Positions 18,797 through 27,246 of a stretch of 64,000 bases of DNA are shown here, one piece after another. Source of the stretch: Pseudomonas sp. Irchel 3E13 (GTDB lineage: Bacteria; Pseudomonadota; Gammaproteobacteria; Pseudomonadales; Pseudomonadaceae); NCBI RefSeq assembly GCF_900187455.1, contig NZ_FYDX01000004.1:1-64000 (forward strand), in the 5' to 3' direction. The notes under the pieces were generated by a model that was not told the origin of the DNA, searched no databases, and worked only from the letters and a program-made list of their open reading frames with translations. A program made the translations under genes and the position numbers. Position 1 is the first letter of the stretch. Every line of letters starts with the position of its first letter.

Positions 18797-18826
18797 GGCG
18801 CAACTGACAGAAATATCAGGTGCGCC
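18797..18826. promoter_or_regulatory. Dyad upstream of RHS2, matching that upstream of RHS1
   Basis: Arms GGCGCAACTGA and TCAGGTGCGCC flank CAGAAATA. The core ACTGACAGAAATATCAG differs from that at 13552-13583 by one base, while the outer arms have diverged with partly compensating changes. It sits 56 bp upstream of the RHS2 ATG. No gene terminates here, so an operator or a leader structure is likelier than a terminator. Confidence 0.55.
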
Positions 18827-18835
18827 GCACGAACC

Positions 18836-18942
18836 CTGTGGGAGCCGGCTTGCCGGCGATAGCGTCCTCAGCGTTCCCCCATTGAATGGATAAGCCCACG
18901 ACGCCAACACCCAACCTTATCGCGAGCAAGCTCGCTCCTACA
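18836..18942. repeat. Two unrelated REP units
   Basis: GGAGCCGGCTTGCCGGCGAT (within 18836-18864) belongs to the family seen at 1866. TCGCGAGCAAGCTCGCTCC (within 18920-18942) belongs to that at 3615. They occupy the gap between RHS2 and the DUF35-MaoC gene, at the outer edge of the RHS block. Confidence 0.7.
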
Positions 18943-18999
18943 CGAGCGCGCGAGTCCAGACGCCGCGGCGTGCGGCGTCATCAGAGCATCCAACCCCGT

Positions 19000-19947
19000 T
19001 CAGGCCCGGTACAAAATCACCAGATCATTGATCACCGAAGGCCGCTCCTGCCCCAGCACATGGATATTGATCTCCAGCGTCAGTTGCGTGCCGCGCCCGA
19101 GCAGTTCCACGCTCTTGACCCGCGCCCGCGCATGGATGCGCGCACCCGCCGGCACCGGCGCGGGGAAGCGCAGGCGGTCGGAGCCGTAGTTGATCTGGGT
19201 GCCGAAGCCGGTGATCTCGAAGCCCAATGCCAGTTTCATCCGCGATTGCAGCACCTGCACCAGCGCACCATGGGCGATGGTGCCGCCGAACGGGCTTTGC
19301 AGGCGCGCCCGCTCGGGGTCGGTGTGAATCCAGTAGTCATCGCCGGACAGTTGGGCAAAGGCGTCAATCAGCGCCTGGTCGACGACGATCACGTTGCTCC
19401 AGTCGCTGAAGCTGTCGCTGACCAGAGACTGCAAGGCGGCGGCATCGTTGAAGTCGATCTTGCGCACCGGCGCCGTATCCTCGGCCGGTTGCGGCTCGGG
19501 TTCCAGGCCCGGCAGCGGCTCCAGCGCGGCGGCGTCCTTGTCCAGGCCGGTAAAGCGCAACAGGCGGTTGCCCTTGCCATCCACTTCAGCGAACACCGGC
19601 TGCAAGGCCATGCCGATGTGGATTTCGTCTTCGTCCAGGCCCACCAGGTTGCTGTTGATCCGCACGCCTTCGGCCAGTTCGACCACCGCCAGTTTCTGCG
19701 GCATTTCATCGGCGAAGTCCGGCAGGGTCGGGATGCGCGTCAGGGTGTAGCTGTACAACGTTGCCCGGCCCGGCACTTCACGCCACGCCAGGTCATGGGC
19801 CAGGCACGACGGACAATGCCGGCGCGGGTAAAACACCCAGTGCGAACAGGCGTTGCACTGTTGGATCAGCAGGCGACGGGCCTTGATCCCTTCCCAGAAC
19901 GGCGCGGAAATCTCCGTGGCAACGGGCATCGGTTTGTTGTTGGACAT
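19000..19947 (-). CDS. DUF35 (Zn-ribbon/OB-fold)-MaoC hydratase fusion
   Basis: The protein has 315 residues. The N-terminal zinc ribbon has C31-x2-C34 and C45-x2-C48, followed by an OB-fold (about 50-135), a Pro/Glu-rich linker (140-160) and a C-terminal hot-dog MaoC domain (about 175-315). The MaoC motif G-D-D-Y-W-I-H at 202-208 retains Asp and His, and A-H-G follows. In actinobacterial steroid side-chain degradation, ChsH2 joins MaoC and DUF35 in the opposite order and docks the thiolase-fold aldolase Ltp2. Here the fusion lies 4 bp downstream of such a thiolase-fold gene, so the pair probably forms an enoyl-CoA hydratase/retro-aldolase complex. The domain order is visible; the function is inference. 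Confidence 0.85.
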   Translation of the reverse strand: MSNNKPMPVATEISAPFWEGIKARRLLIQQCNACSHWVFYPRRHCPSCLAHDLAWREVPGRATLYSYTLTRIPTLPDFADEMPQKLAVVELAEGVRINSNLVGLDEDEIHIGMALQPVFAEVDGKGNRLLRFTGLDKDAAALEPLPGLEPEPQPAEDTAPVRKIDFNDAAALQSLVSDSFSDWSNVIVVDQALIDAFAQLSGDDYWIHTDPERARLQSPFGGTIAHGALVQVLQSRMKLALGFEITGFGTQINYGSDRLRFPAPVPAGARIHARARVKSVELLGRGTQLTLEINIHVLGQERPSVINDLVILYRA

Positions 19948-19951
19948 GCTC

Positions 19952-21163
19952 TTATGCTCCCTGAAGTATCAATGCGCCCTGCTCGCTCATCACGCCGCCG
20001 GTGCCGGAGACATAGACGGTGTCGCAGCCTTTGAGCTGACGCTCGCCCGCCGTGCCGGCAATCTGCGTCACCGCCTCGATCACCTGCGACATGCCGCCCG
20101 CGGACCCGGCCTGGCCGAAGCTGAGCTGGCCGCCATGGGTGTTCATCGGGAAATCGCCGCGCCAGGTCAGGTCGTGCTCGCGGACAAAGGCCATGCCCTC
20201 GCCCTTGCCGCAGAAACCGGCGTCTTCCAGGGTCAGCAAGGCGGTGATGGTGTAGCAGTCGTAGATTTGCGCGGCATCGACGTCCGCCGGCTTGAGCCCG
20301 GCCATGGCGAAGGCGCGCTGGGACGCCGGGCCGATCGGCGTGTGGATCATGTCCGCGGCATAGGACGGCGACTTGAACGCAAGGTGCTCGCCGAAACCGG
20401 TGACGAAGGCCGGGCGCTTGCGCGAACGGGCCGCGACTTCCTTCGAGGCGATGATCATCGCCGCGCCACCCGCCACCGGCATGACGATTTCAAGGACGTG
20501 CAGCGGGTCGGCGACCATGCGGCTGGCCAGCACTTGCTCGATGGTCAGCGGCTGGCCGTAGAACATCGCCTCCGGGTTGGCCTGGGCGTTGGTGCGCTGG
20601 TCCACGGCGATTTTCGCCAGGGCCACCGGGTCGTAGCCGTACTGCGCCGCGTAGCGCTGGGCGATCATCGCGTAACCGGTGTTCTGGCCCATATGCCCGT
20701 AAGGCAGGTCGAACTCGGCTTCCGGCGCGCCAAACGCCGTGCTGTGACCGCCGAAGCGCATGGCCCGGGCCATCCAGCTCGGGTCTTCGTCCGGGCCGAA
20801 CGGCGCCATGCGCGCCGGCAGCACGCACAGCACGGCCTGGCACAGGCCCAGTTCGATGGCGGCGGCGGCGCGCCAGACCATGCCCACCGAGGTGCAGCCG
20901 CCCAGGTCGACCACTTCGGCAAAGTTCAGGCGCAGGCCCAGGTACTCGGCGGCCATGGCCGGGACGAACACCGACGCCTCATGAAACTGCGGGCCATTGA
21001 TCACCAGCCCGTCCAGGTCCTCGGCCTTGAGCCCGGCGTCGCGCAAGGCGCGGGCGGCCAGGTCGGCGACCTGCTCCAGGTGAAACATCTTCGGCGCGGT
21101 GGCGTACTTCTCCGGCTTGTATTGCGCGGTGCCAACGATGGCCGCGTGCCCTTTGAGGCCCAT
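19952..21163 (-). CDS. Thiolase-fold lipid-transfer (SCP-x/Ltp2-like) protein, probable acyl-CoA aldolase partner of DUF35
   Basis: The 403-residue protein starts G-L-K-G-H-A-A-I-V-G-T-A, typical of the lipid-transfer thiolase branch. Cys90 in D-L-G-G-C-T-S-V-G lies where thiolases carry the nucleophile. The usual G-H-P His is replaced (N-T-H-G-G-Q-L-S-F-G-Q-A-G) and the C-terminal catalytic Cys loop reads G-T-G-G-V-M-S-E-Q without Cys. True thiolysis is therefore doubtful. Y-D-C-Y-T-I-T supplies tyrosines in the region used by Ltp2-type retro-aldolases. A GGAGGG ribosome site precedes the ATG. It is the first gene of a tight two-gene unit with the DUF35-MaoC fusion, a pairing conserved in steroid and related CoA-ester catabolism. 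Confidence 0.82.
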   Translation of the reverse strand: MGLKGHAAIVGTAQYKPEKYATAPKMFHLEQVADLAARALRDAGLKAEDLDGLVINGPQFHEASVFVPAMAAEYLGLRLNFAEVVDLGGCTSVGMVWRAAAAIELGLCQAVLCVLPARMAPFGPDEDPSWMARAMRFGGHSTAFGAPEAEFDLPYGHMGQNTGYAMIAQRYAAQYGYDPVALAKIAVDQRTNAQANPEAMFYGQPLTIEQVLASRMVADPLHVLEIVMPVAGGAAMIIASKEVAARSRKRPAFVTGFGEHLAFKSPSYAADMIHTPIGPASQRAFAMAGLKPADVDAAQIYDCYTITALLTLEDAGFCGKGEGMAFVREHDLTWRGDFPMNTHGGQLSFGQAGSAGGMSQVIEAVTQIAGTAGERQLKGCDTVYVSGTGGVMSEQGALILQGA

Positions 21164-21253
21164 AGTCCCTCCCCGTCCGGGCCTGTGGCCCGGTTGTTGT
21201 GTCGATGATGGTGAAAGCCCGGGCCAGCGCAGGCCGCCCGGGCCGCGTGCGAC

Positions 21254-22921
21254 TCAGAAGCTGTATTTCATCGAGAACGTGGCGTAGTCGCGGTCGGCGA
21301 ACGGACGCTTGACCGGGTCCGCCGAGCCCAGGTAGCCGGTGTAGTTGAGGCCGACTTCGAGGTTGCCCAGGTACTTGAACGTGGTGCCTACGCTCAGGCG
21401 TCGGTCGCCCTGCACGCCGGAGATGCTGCCGGCCATGGGTGTCGAGCCGCTGAACACGTTGGAGAAGCGCACTGGCACTTCCAGATCCCAGCCCTGGAAA
21501 ACCCCCGGATAACTGAACGATGCGCCCAGGGTGTAGGCGCTGGAGTCGCGGCTGCGCCAGGCGGATGAAGTCTTGTAGGTGTAGTCATCGGAATTCCCCA
21601 CCATGCCGCCGAGTGACGGCAACAGGTTGACGCCTTGCAGGTTGGGCGCGGCGGAGGCGTCATCGACGCTGTCCACCCGTACATGAACGACTTCGGCGGT
21701 CAGCGTGGTCTGGCTGGCCCAGGGCCGGTCGCCCAGCACGCGCATCGCCGACAGTTGCATCTGCTGGCCCTTGCCGCGGGTCGGCACCGGCCCCAGACCG
21801 GTGTTGACCATCACCGGCGCGCCGTCGCGGTACGACCATTCGCCACCGATCTGGTACTCGCCGAGCTTGGTCGAAGCGCTGATACCGGTGAGCTTGATGT
21901 CCTCGAAGTACTTGACCTTGTAGCCGTTGGCGGCAAAGGCATAGAGGCCGCCACCCACCGGCACCGGGTCATAGCCCACCAGGGCGGTGGCCGGGTTCTT
22001 GTCGTGGTAGTTGACGTGGAACAGCGACATCTCGATCGCCGGCACCGGCCGGAAGCGCACCTGCACGCCCCACTGGCCGCTGTCGCGCGGTTCGTCGGTG
22101 CCGCGATAAGCGATCTTGCTGGTGCCGCTGTAAAGGAATTCGCGGCCCGGGCCGATCACATCGCTGCTGGACAAGTAGCTGCCCACCGGCGGCAGTTCGG
22201 TGCCCTTCCATTCGTACTGCACATAGGCGCCGAAGGTGATTTGCGGGTTGAGGCGGAACGACGCCGAGACCTGCCCCACCGGCAGCAGCACTTCCTTGAC
22301 CTCGACCCCGGGCTGCGCGGCCTTGACCGCGTCGGACGGGTTCTGCACGCCGTTGACGCCGGGGTAGTACAGGCTTTCGCCCCAGGACTCGATATGCCGC
22401 CCGGCCTTGACGTCGAGCATGGTGTCGTTGTCGAAACGCCAGCCGCCGAACACGTAGGCATCCAGCAGGCGGGTGCGGCCGCCGCTGTAGTAGCGGGTGT
22501 CGCTGGTGAATTCGTCGTGGTCGCCGCTCTTGTTCACGGTGGCCGGCGAGTCGTTGTCGTTGCTCTTGTGGTAGACGTCGTCGTAGAAGGTACTGGCGCG
22601 CACCACCGCGCCGTAGTTGTCCTTGCGCAGGATCATCTCGCCGAGGGCACCGATGCGGTTGGTGGTCAGGGCGCCACGGTCGAAGTTGCGGTTGGCGTCG
22701 TCGGCGTTGACGCCCATCAGCCGCCTGCTCTGCTCGCCCAGGCGCACCCCGACGCCGTAGCTGGTGGTCACCGACCAGTCGATGGTGGCGCCGTTGTCGA
22801 ACTCGATGGTCTCGCCGGCCAAGGCCTGCGTCGATGCCAGGGCAATGGCCGCCGCCAGGCAGGTGACCTGGCCCCCGCGTGAGCCAAGGCCAGGCGCATT
22901 ATTGTTGTTTTTATCGATCAC
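21254..22921 (-). CDS. DUF1302 outer-membrane protein
   Basis: The 555-residue protein starts at the GTG at 22921, chosen because AGGAG lies 7 nt upstream; upstream in-frame sequence has no such site. A signal peptide (A-A-A-I-A-L-A-S-T-Q-A-L-A-G) leads into E-F-D-N-G-A-T-I-D-W-S, the usual DUF1302 opening. Alternating aromatic beta-strand segments and a terminal F-S-M-K-Y-S-F suggest an outer-membrane beta-barrel. In Pseudomonas and Comamonas, DUF1302 proteins occur with DUF1329 and MMPL proteins in clusters for steroids, alkanols and other hydrophobic compounds, and are thought to aid their passage across the outer membrane. No DUF1329 partner is present in this window. Confidence 0.87.
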   Translation of the reverse strand: MIDKNNNNAPGLGSRGGQVTCLAAAIALASTQALAGETIEFDNGATIDWSVTTSYGVGVRLGEQSRRLMGVNADDANRNFDRGALTTNRIGALGEMILRKDNYGAVVRASTFYDDVYHKSNDNDSPATVNKSGDHDEFTSDTRYYSGGRTRLLDAYVFGGWRFDNDTMLDVKAGRHIESWGESLYYPGVNGVQNPSDAVKAAQPGVEVKEVLLPVGQVSASFRLNPQITFGAYVQYEWKGTELPPVGSYLSSSDVIGPGREFLYSGTSKIAYRGTDEPRDSGQWGVQVRFRPVPAIEMSLFHVNYHDKNPATALVGYDPVPVGGGLYAFAANGYKVKYFEDIKLTGISASTKLGEYQIGGEWSYRDGAPVMVNTGLGPVPTRGKGQQMQLSAMRVLGDRPWASQTTLTAEVVHVRVDSVDDASAAPNLQGVNLLPSLGGMVGNSDDYTYKTSSAWRSRDSSAYTLGASFSYPGVFQGWDLEVPVRFSNVFSGSTPMAGSISGVQGDRRLSVGTTFKYLGNLEVGLNYTGYLGSADPVKRPFADRDYATFSMKYSF

Positions 22922-22988
22922 ACTGACTCTCCTGTGTGGCAACCGTCGGGTTGCCGGGTTTGAGCAACATTGCCGCCGTGCCGGACGC

Positions 22989-24074
22989 TCACAACACGTC
23001 GCGCGGATCGGTGGCGGGTGCGTCGGGATCGCGCCGTCGGTAGCGGTAGAGCCCGCCGTGTTCCGCCCGCGACAGCGACCCTTCGGCCATGAGGAAGTTG
23101 GCATGGGCCAACGTTTCGCCCAGCGCCATCAGTTCGTCGAAACGACCGGACAGCTTCGGGAACAGCACGGCCATCAGCTCGAGCGCGCTGCGCGGCTCGT
23201 CGCAGGTGGCCAACAGCAGCGCCAGGTGGGCCCGGTGATGGGCCGCCAACTGGTCCAGGCGTGCATGCAGGTTGAAGAACGGACGTTCGTGGGCCGGCAG
23301 CACCAGCACGCTGTCGGGGACGTCGCGCAGGTGATCGATCGAGGCCAGCCAGTCGCGCAGCGGATCGGCGTCCGGCTCGGTGGCGTGCACGCCCACCGTC
23401 GAGGTGATGCGCGGCAGCACCTGATCGCCGGAAATCAGCAACCCGTCGTCTTCGGCGTACAGGCAGGCGTGCTCCGGCGAATGGCCGCGCCCCACCACTA
23501 CCCGCCACGCGCGGCCACCGATGCGCAGGCGATCGCCCTCGCGCAGGCGCCGGTAACTGTTGAAGTGCAGCGGGCGGAAATGCCCGTTCTGGATGGTCCG
23601 GTACATGTCGCCGGCCTGTTCGGCGTTGAAGCCGGCCCGGGCGTAGTGCGCGAGGAAGTCCCAGCCCGGCTCGGCGCCGCTCGGCACCTTCACGTACAGC
23701 GACTGGTACTCGGCCTCGGTCATGTACACCGGGCAACGAAAACGCTCGGCCAGCCAGCCGGCGACACCGGCGTGGTCGGAATGGAAATGGGTGCACACCA
23801 CCGCCCGCAGCGGCTGGCCGGCGCACAGCCCGGTGAACACCTGCTCCCAGACTTCGCGGGTCTGCTCGGTGTTCATCCCGGTGTCCACCGCCACCCAGCC
23901 GTCGCCGTCGCGCAGCAGGTAGAGGTTGATGTGGTCGAGGCGAAACGGCAGCGGCATGCGCAGCCAGAACACGCCGTCCGCCACCTTGCGCACCTCGCCG
24001 CCAGCCGGCGCTTCGGGCCAGGGGTAGCGCAGGCCGTCGCGCAGTTCGTGGCCGTTGTGGTCGAGGTCAGCCAT
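22989..24074 (-). CDS. MBL-fold hydrolase
   Basis: The 361-residue protein starts at the ATG at 24074, which overlaps the acyl-CoA synthetase stop by 8 bp (translational coupling). The metal-binding H96-x-H98-x-D100-H101 motif (C-T-H-F-H-S-D-H-A-G) is intact, with later His in G-R-G-H-S-P-E-H-A and Asp in I-S-G-D-Q. A C-terminal helical region (about 255-350) is typical of the lactamase-like family that hydrolyses thioesters or esters. In this setting, release or turnover of a CoA thioester is a reasonable guess. Confidence 0.85.
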   Translation of the reverse strand: MADLDHNGHELRDGLRYPWPEAPAGGEVRKVADGVFWLRMPLPFRLDHINLYLLRDGDGWVAVDTGMNTEQTREVWEQVFTGLCAGQPLRAVVCTHFHSDHAGVAGWLAERFRCPVYMTEAEYQSLYVKVPSGAEPGWDFLAHYARAGFNAEQAGDMYRTIQNGHFRPLHFNSYRRLREGDRLRIGGRAWRVVVGRGHSPEHACLYAEDDGLLISGDQVLPRITSTVGVHATEPDADPLRDWLASIDHLRDVPDSVLVLPAHERPFFNLHARLDQLAAHHRAHLALLLATCDEPRSALELMAVLFPKLSGRFDELMALGETLAHANFLMAEGSLSRAEHGGLYRYRRRDPDAPATDPRDVL

Positions 24075-25917
24075 GGTCGGCGACCACGAACGGTGCCAGT
24101 TCCAGGCGCTGCAGCAAGGCCCGCGAATACGGCTGGTAAGTGCCGGACTGCTCGTCACGGATGTACAGCGGATCGCGGCACGCGTCCGGGCAATAACCCT
24201 GGCGCTGCAGATCGACCTTGCGCAGCTTGAAGGTGCTGGTCAGGTCCGCCGCCGCGCTGACCCGCACGAACAGCGGCGCGGCGTAGCGCGGCAGACGCTC
24301 TTCGCTCAGGGCATACAGCGCCTGCGGATCGAACACTTCGCCCGCCTGCATCAGCACCGCCGCCATGCCGGCGCGGCCTTCGTGGCCCGGCACCTGCACG
24401 CCGTAGATATTGATCAGTTCCAGTCCCGGCAGGTCGCCCAGCGCGTCGGCCACTTCCTGGGTCGAGACGTTCTCGCTCTTCCAGCGGAAGGTGTCGCCGA
24501 TGCGGTCGACGAAGTAGCAGTAGCCATCGGCGTCCTGGCGCAGCAGGTCGCCCGAGCTCCACCAGGCATCGCCTTCGCGCAGCACATTGCGGCGGATCTT
24601 GCTCTCGGTGGCGTCGGCCGAGGTGTAGCCCTCGAAGCGCCCGCCGCCGATCTCCGGGTGGTTGACGATAAAGCCCATGGCCTCGCCCACCTCGCCCACT
24701 TCGCAGACCTGATAGAAGCCGTTTTCATCCCGCGGATGGCAGTCGTTTTCCACGTCGAAGCGGATCAGCCGCAGGTTGGTGCGTGTCCAATCGGGAACCC
24801 GGCCGCAGGCGCCGACATAATTGTCGACGTTGATCAGCGCGGTGTTGGCCTCGGTGGCGCCCCAGCCTTCGAACACCTGGACCGGGCCGAAGCGCTCGAT
24901 CCAGCGCTGCCAGGACTCCGGGGTCAGGCCGGCGCCGAGCATGCAGCGCAGGTTGTGGTCCCGCTCGCCGGGTTGTTCCGGGCGGTTGAGCAGGTAGCGG
25001 CAGATTTCGCCGATGTACTGGAACACGCTGATGTTGTGGCGCACCACATCGCGCCAGAACTCGCTGACGCTGAACTTGCGCCGCACCACGATACTGGCGC
25101 CGGCGCGCAGCGCGGTGGAGGTCACCGAGGTGGCGGCGGCGCCGTGGTACAGCGGCAGGCAGCAGTAGAAAACGTCGTCGCAGGTCGCCGCCAGGGTGAC
25201 TTCCATCACGTCCCCCGAGGACATCCAGCGCATATGGCTGTAGCGCGCCGCCTTGGGCAGGCCGGTGGTGCCGGAGGTGAAGATCAGCAAGGTCGGCGCC
25301 TGCGCCTCGACCGCCGCGCGGATATCCCGCGGGAAGGCGCTGCGCGGCGCGCTGTCCAGGCGCGTGGCGAACTGGCGGTCGATAAAGCCGGGCAGATCGC
25401 CCGCCCAGCGGTTTTCCTCGTCGCCCACCAGCCAGTAGGCCAGCGTCGGCAGGCCCTCGGTGGCGAGCACGTTGCCCAGGCATTCTTCGCCGATCACCAG
25501 GGCTTTGGCCGCGGTGGTTTCCAGTGCGTGCAACAGCGGCCGGCCGTTGACCTGGGTATTGATGAAAGCCACCACCACACCCAGCTTGACCAGGCCGAAC
25601 CAGGTGCAGAAGAACGCCGGGCGGTTCTCCATGACCATGGCGCAGACGTCGCCGGCGCGCAGGCCCTTGGCGTAGAAGGTGTGGGCCATCTGGTTGGCGC
25701 GGGCGTCCACTTCGGCGTAGCTCAGGGTCTGCTCGCCGTAGATCAGAAAGGGCCGCTCGGCGAAGCGCTCAGCTTGTTGCTCCAGGCGGTCGGCCAGGGT
25801 GTAGTGGTCCGCCGGCTTGATCTGCGCGGCCGCCGCGCCGCGCCGGTCGAGGATGGCCTGGGTCTGCTCGCGGGGCACCACGACGCTGGACGGCAGGCCG
25901 GACGATGGCAGGGTCAT
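24067..25917 (-). CDS. Long-chain acyl-CoA synthetase (FATP/FadD6-like)
   Basis: The 616-residue adenylate-forming enzyme has an intact P-loop (F-T-S-G-T-T-G-L-P-K-A), F-E-G-W-G-A-T-E-A-N, a Y-F-V-D-R-I-G-D-T-F-R-W-K hinge and T-S-T-F-K-L-R-K near the C-terminus with the catalytic Lys. The Y-F-V-D-R-I-G-D-T-F-R-W-K-x-E-N-V-S-T form is characteristic of the very-long-chain/FATP branch, which includes bile-acid and steroid-acid CoA ligases. It activates a carboxylic acid as its CoA thioester using ATP. Its ATG overlaps the OYE stop by 4 bp and its end overlaps the MBL gene, making an OYE-ligase-MBL operon. Confidence 0.9.
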   Translation of the reverse strand: MTLPSSGLPSSVVVPREQTQAILDRRGAAAAQIKPADHYTLADRLEQQAERFAERPFLIYGEQTLSYAEVDARANQMAHTFYAKGLRAGDVCAMVMENRPAFFCTWFGLVKLGVVVAFINTQVNGRPLLHALETTAAKALVIGEECLGNVLATEGLPTLAYWLVGDEENRWAGDLPGFIDRQFATRLDSAPRSAFPRDIRAAVEAQAPTLLIFTSGTTGLPKAARYSHMRWMSSGDVMEVTLAATCDDVFYCCLPLYHGAAATSVTSTALRAGASIVVRRKFSVSEFWRDVVRHNISVFQYIGEICRYLLNRPEQPGERDHNLRCMLGAGLTPESWQRWIERFGPVQVFEGWGATEANTALINVDNYVGACGRVPDWTRTNLRLIRFDVENDCHPRDENGFYQVCEVGEVGEAMGFIVNHPEIGGGRFEGYTSADATESKIRRNVLREGDAWWSSGDLLRQDADGYCYFVDRIGDTFRWKSENVSTQEVADALGDLPGLELINIYGVQVPGHEGRAGMAAVLMQAGEVFDPQALYALSEERLPRYAAPLFVRVSAAADLTSTFKLRKVDLQRQGYCPDACRDPLYIRDEQSGTYQPYSRALLQRLELAPFVVADHG

Positions 25918-26996
25918 GGGGTCACCTCCGCCGCCAGGCTAAGCGCGGGGTAATCGGTGTAGCCCCGCGGGCCGGCGGTGTAGAGGGTCTTGCGGTCAAA
26001 GGCGGCCAGTGGCTGGCCGTGGCGCAGGCGCTCGACCAGGTCCGGGTTGGCGATGAAATGCCGACCGAACGACACCGCCACACCCTCGCCCGCGTCCACC
26101 GCGGCGCGGGCCGAGGCGCCGTCGAAACCGTCATTGAGGATCAGCCGCTGATTGCCGTGGGCACGGGCCAGGGCGAAGGCATCGAGATTGCCGAGCGGCG
26201 AACGCATCACATGCAGGTAGGCCAACTCCAGCGGCGCCAGCGCGGTGCACAGGGCAATCGCGGTGGCGGCGGGGTCGTCGTCCTGGATGTCGTTGTAGGG
26301 ATTGCCCGGGCAGAACCGCACGGCGACTCGCCCGACACCAATGGCATCGGCCATCGCCTGCACGGCTTCAGCGACGAACCGCACGCGATTTTCCGCGCTG
26401 CCGCCGTAGGCGTCGGTGCGCTGGTTGCTGCCCGAGGCGAGGAACTGCATCGGCAGGTAGCCGCTGGTGCAATGCAGCTCGACGCCGTCGAAGCCGGCCT
26501 CGCGGGCATTCAGCGCGGCCTGGCGGTACTCGGCGATCACCGCGGCGATGCCTTCGATGCTCAGGGCTTCGGGCTGCTCGGTGTCGGCCATGCCCACCGC
26601 GTCGGTGAACACCTGGGTGTTGGCGCGCAGTGCCGAAGGCGCCACGGTGGCCGCCCCGGCCGGCTTGTTGTAACGGCTGGCGGCGCGGCCGACGTGCATC
26701 AGTTGCAGGACGATGCGCCCGCCCTCTTCGTGCACGGCGCGGGTCACCTGGCGCCAGGCGGCGATCTGTTCGGCGGTGTAGATCGCCGGGGTGCGGCAAT
26801 AGCCCAGGCCACTGGCCGACGGCGCGGTGCCTTCGGCGACGATCAGCCCGGCGCTGGCCCGCTGGCGGTAGTATTCGACCATGTCGGCGGTGGCAACGGC
26901 CTGCGCGTCGGCGCGGCTGCGGGTCATCGGGGCCATGACGATACGGTTGGCCAGTTGCAGTTCGCCCAGGCGCACCGGCTCGAACAAGATGCTCAT
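25914..26996 (-). CDS. Old Yellow Enzyme family alkene reductase
   Basis: The 360-residue FMN TIM-barrel protein has P-M-T-R-S-R-A near residue 23, L-Q-L-M-H-V-G-R-A and G-G-S-x-E-N-R-x-R-F. The substrate-activating pair, normally H-x-x-N or H-x-x-H, reads H175-C-T-S178, followed by G-Y180. The second residue is thus Ser rather than Asn or His, while the Tyr proton donor near 180 is kept. The family reduces alpha,beta-unsaturated carbonyls with NAD(P)H. AAGGAG lies 5 nt before the ATG. It is the first gene of the OYE-ligase-MBL operon; a shared 22-nt motif lies about 100 bp upstream. Confidence 0.88.
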   Translation of the reverse strand: MSILFEPVRLGELQLANRIVMAPMTRSRADAQAVATADMVEYYRQRASAGLIVAEGTAPSASGLGYCRTPAIYTAEQIAAWRQVTRAVHEEGGRIVLQLMHVGRAASRYNKPAGAATVAPSALRANTQVFTDAVGMADTEQPEALSIEGIAAVIAEYRQAALNAREAGFDGVELHCTSGYLPMQFLASGSNQRTDAYGGSAENRVRFVAEAVQAMADAIGVGRVAVRFCPGNPYNDIQDDDPAATAIALCTALAPLELAYLHVMRSPLGNLDAFALARAHGNQRLILNDGFDGASARAAVDAGEGVAVSFGRHFIANPDLVERLRHGQPLAAFDRKTLYTAGPRGYTDYPALSLAAEVTP

Positions 26997-27096
26997 GTCA
27001 GCTCCTTAACTTCTTGTTGTGTCCGGGGCTGACGGGCCGCTTGGCGCATTGCCGCAACCCCGGAGATGGGCTGCATGATTGATCCGCGGCGAGGCT

Positions 27097-27119
27097 GAAA
27101 CATCGTCCGACAAGACTAG
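27097..27119 (-). promoter_or_regulatory. Putative operator in the OYE/MFS divergent region
   Basis: It matches 3731-3752 over 22 nt with one mismatch. On the minus strand the core is CTTGTCGGACGATGTTTC. It lies about 100 bp before the OYE ATG and about 130 bp before the divergent MFS start, so it could serve both. The ORF reading through this 250-bp gap on the minus strand looks spurious. Confidence 0.5.
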
Positions 27120-27246
27120 TTTCGCGGCTTCAGGTAAGGTCGGCAGCGCCTTGAAAAGCGCAGGAAAAATGGTCTGAACGGACGATGAAAGAGGTGCGGG
27201 ATGCGCCGACGATCCAGCTCGATATAACAAGAACCGGAGCAGCGCA

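Noticed and set aside
24055..25953. 632-residue plus-strand ORF
   Set aside because: Antisense to the acyl-CoA synthetase, which has every expected motif.
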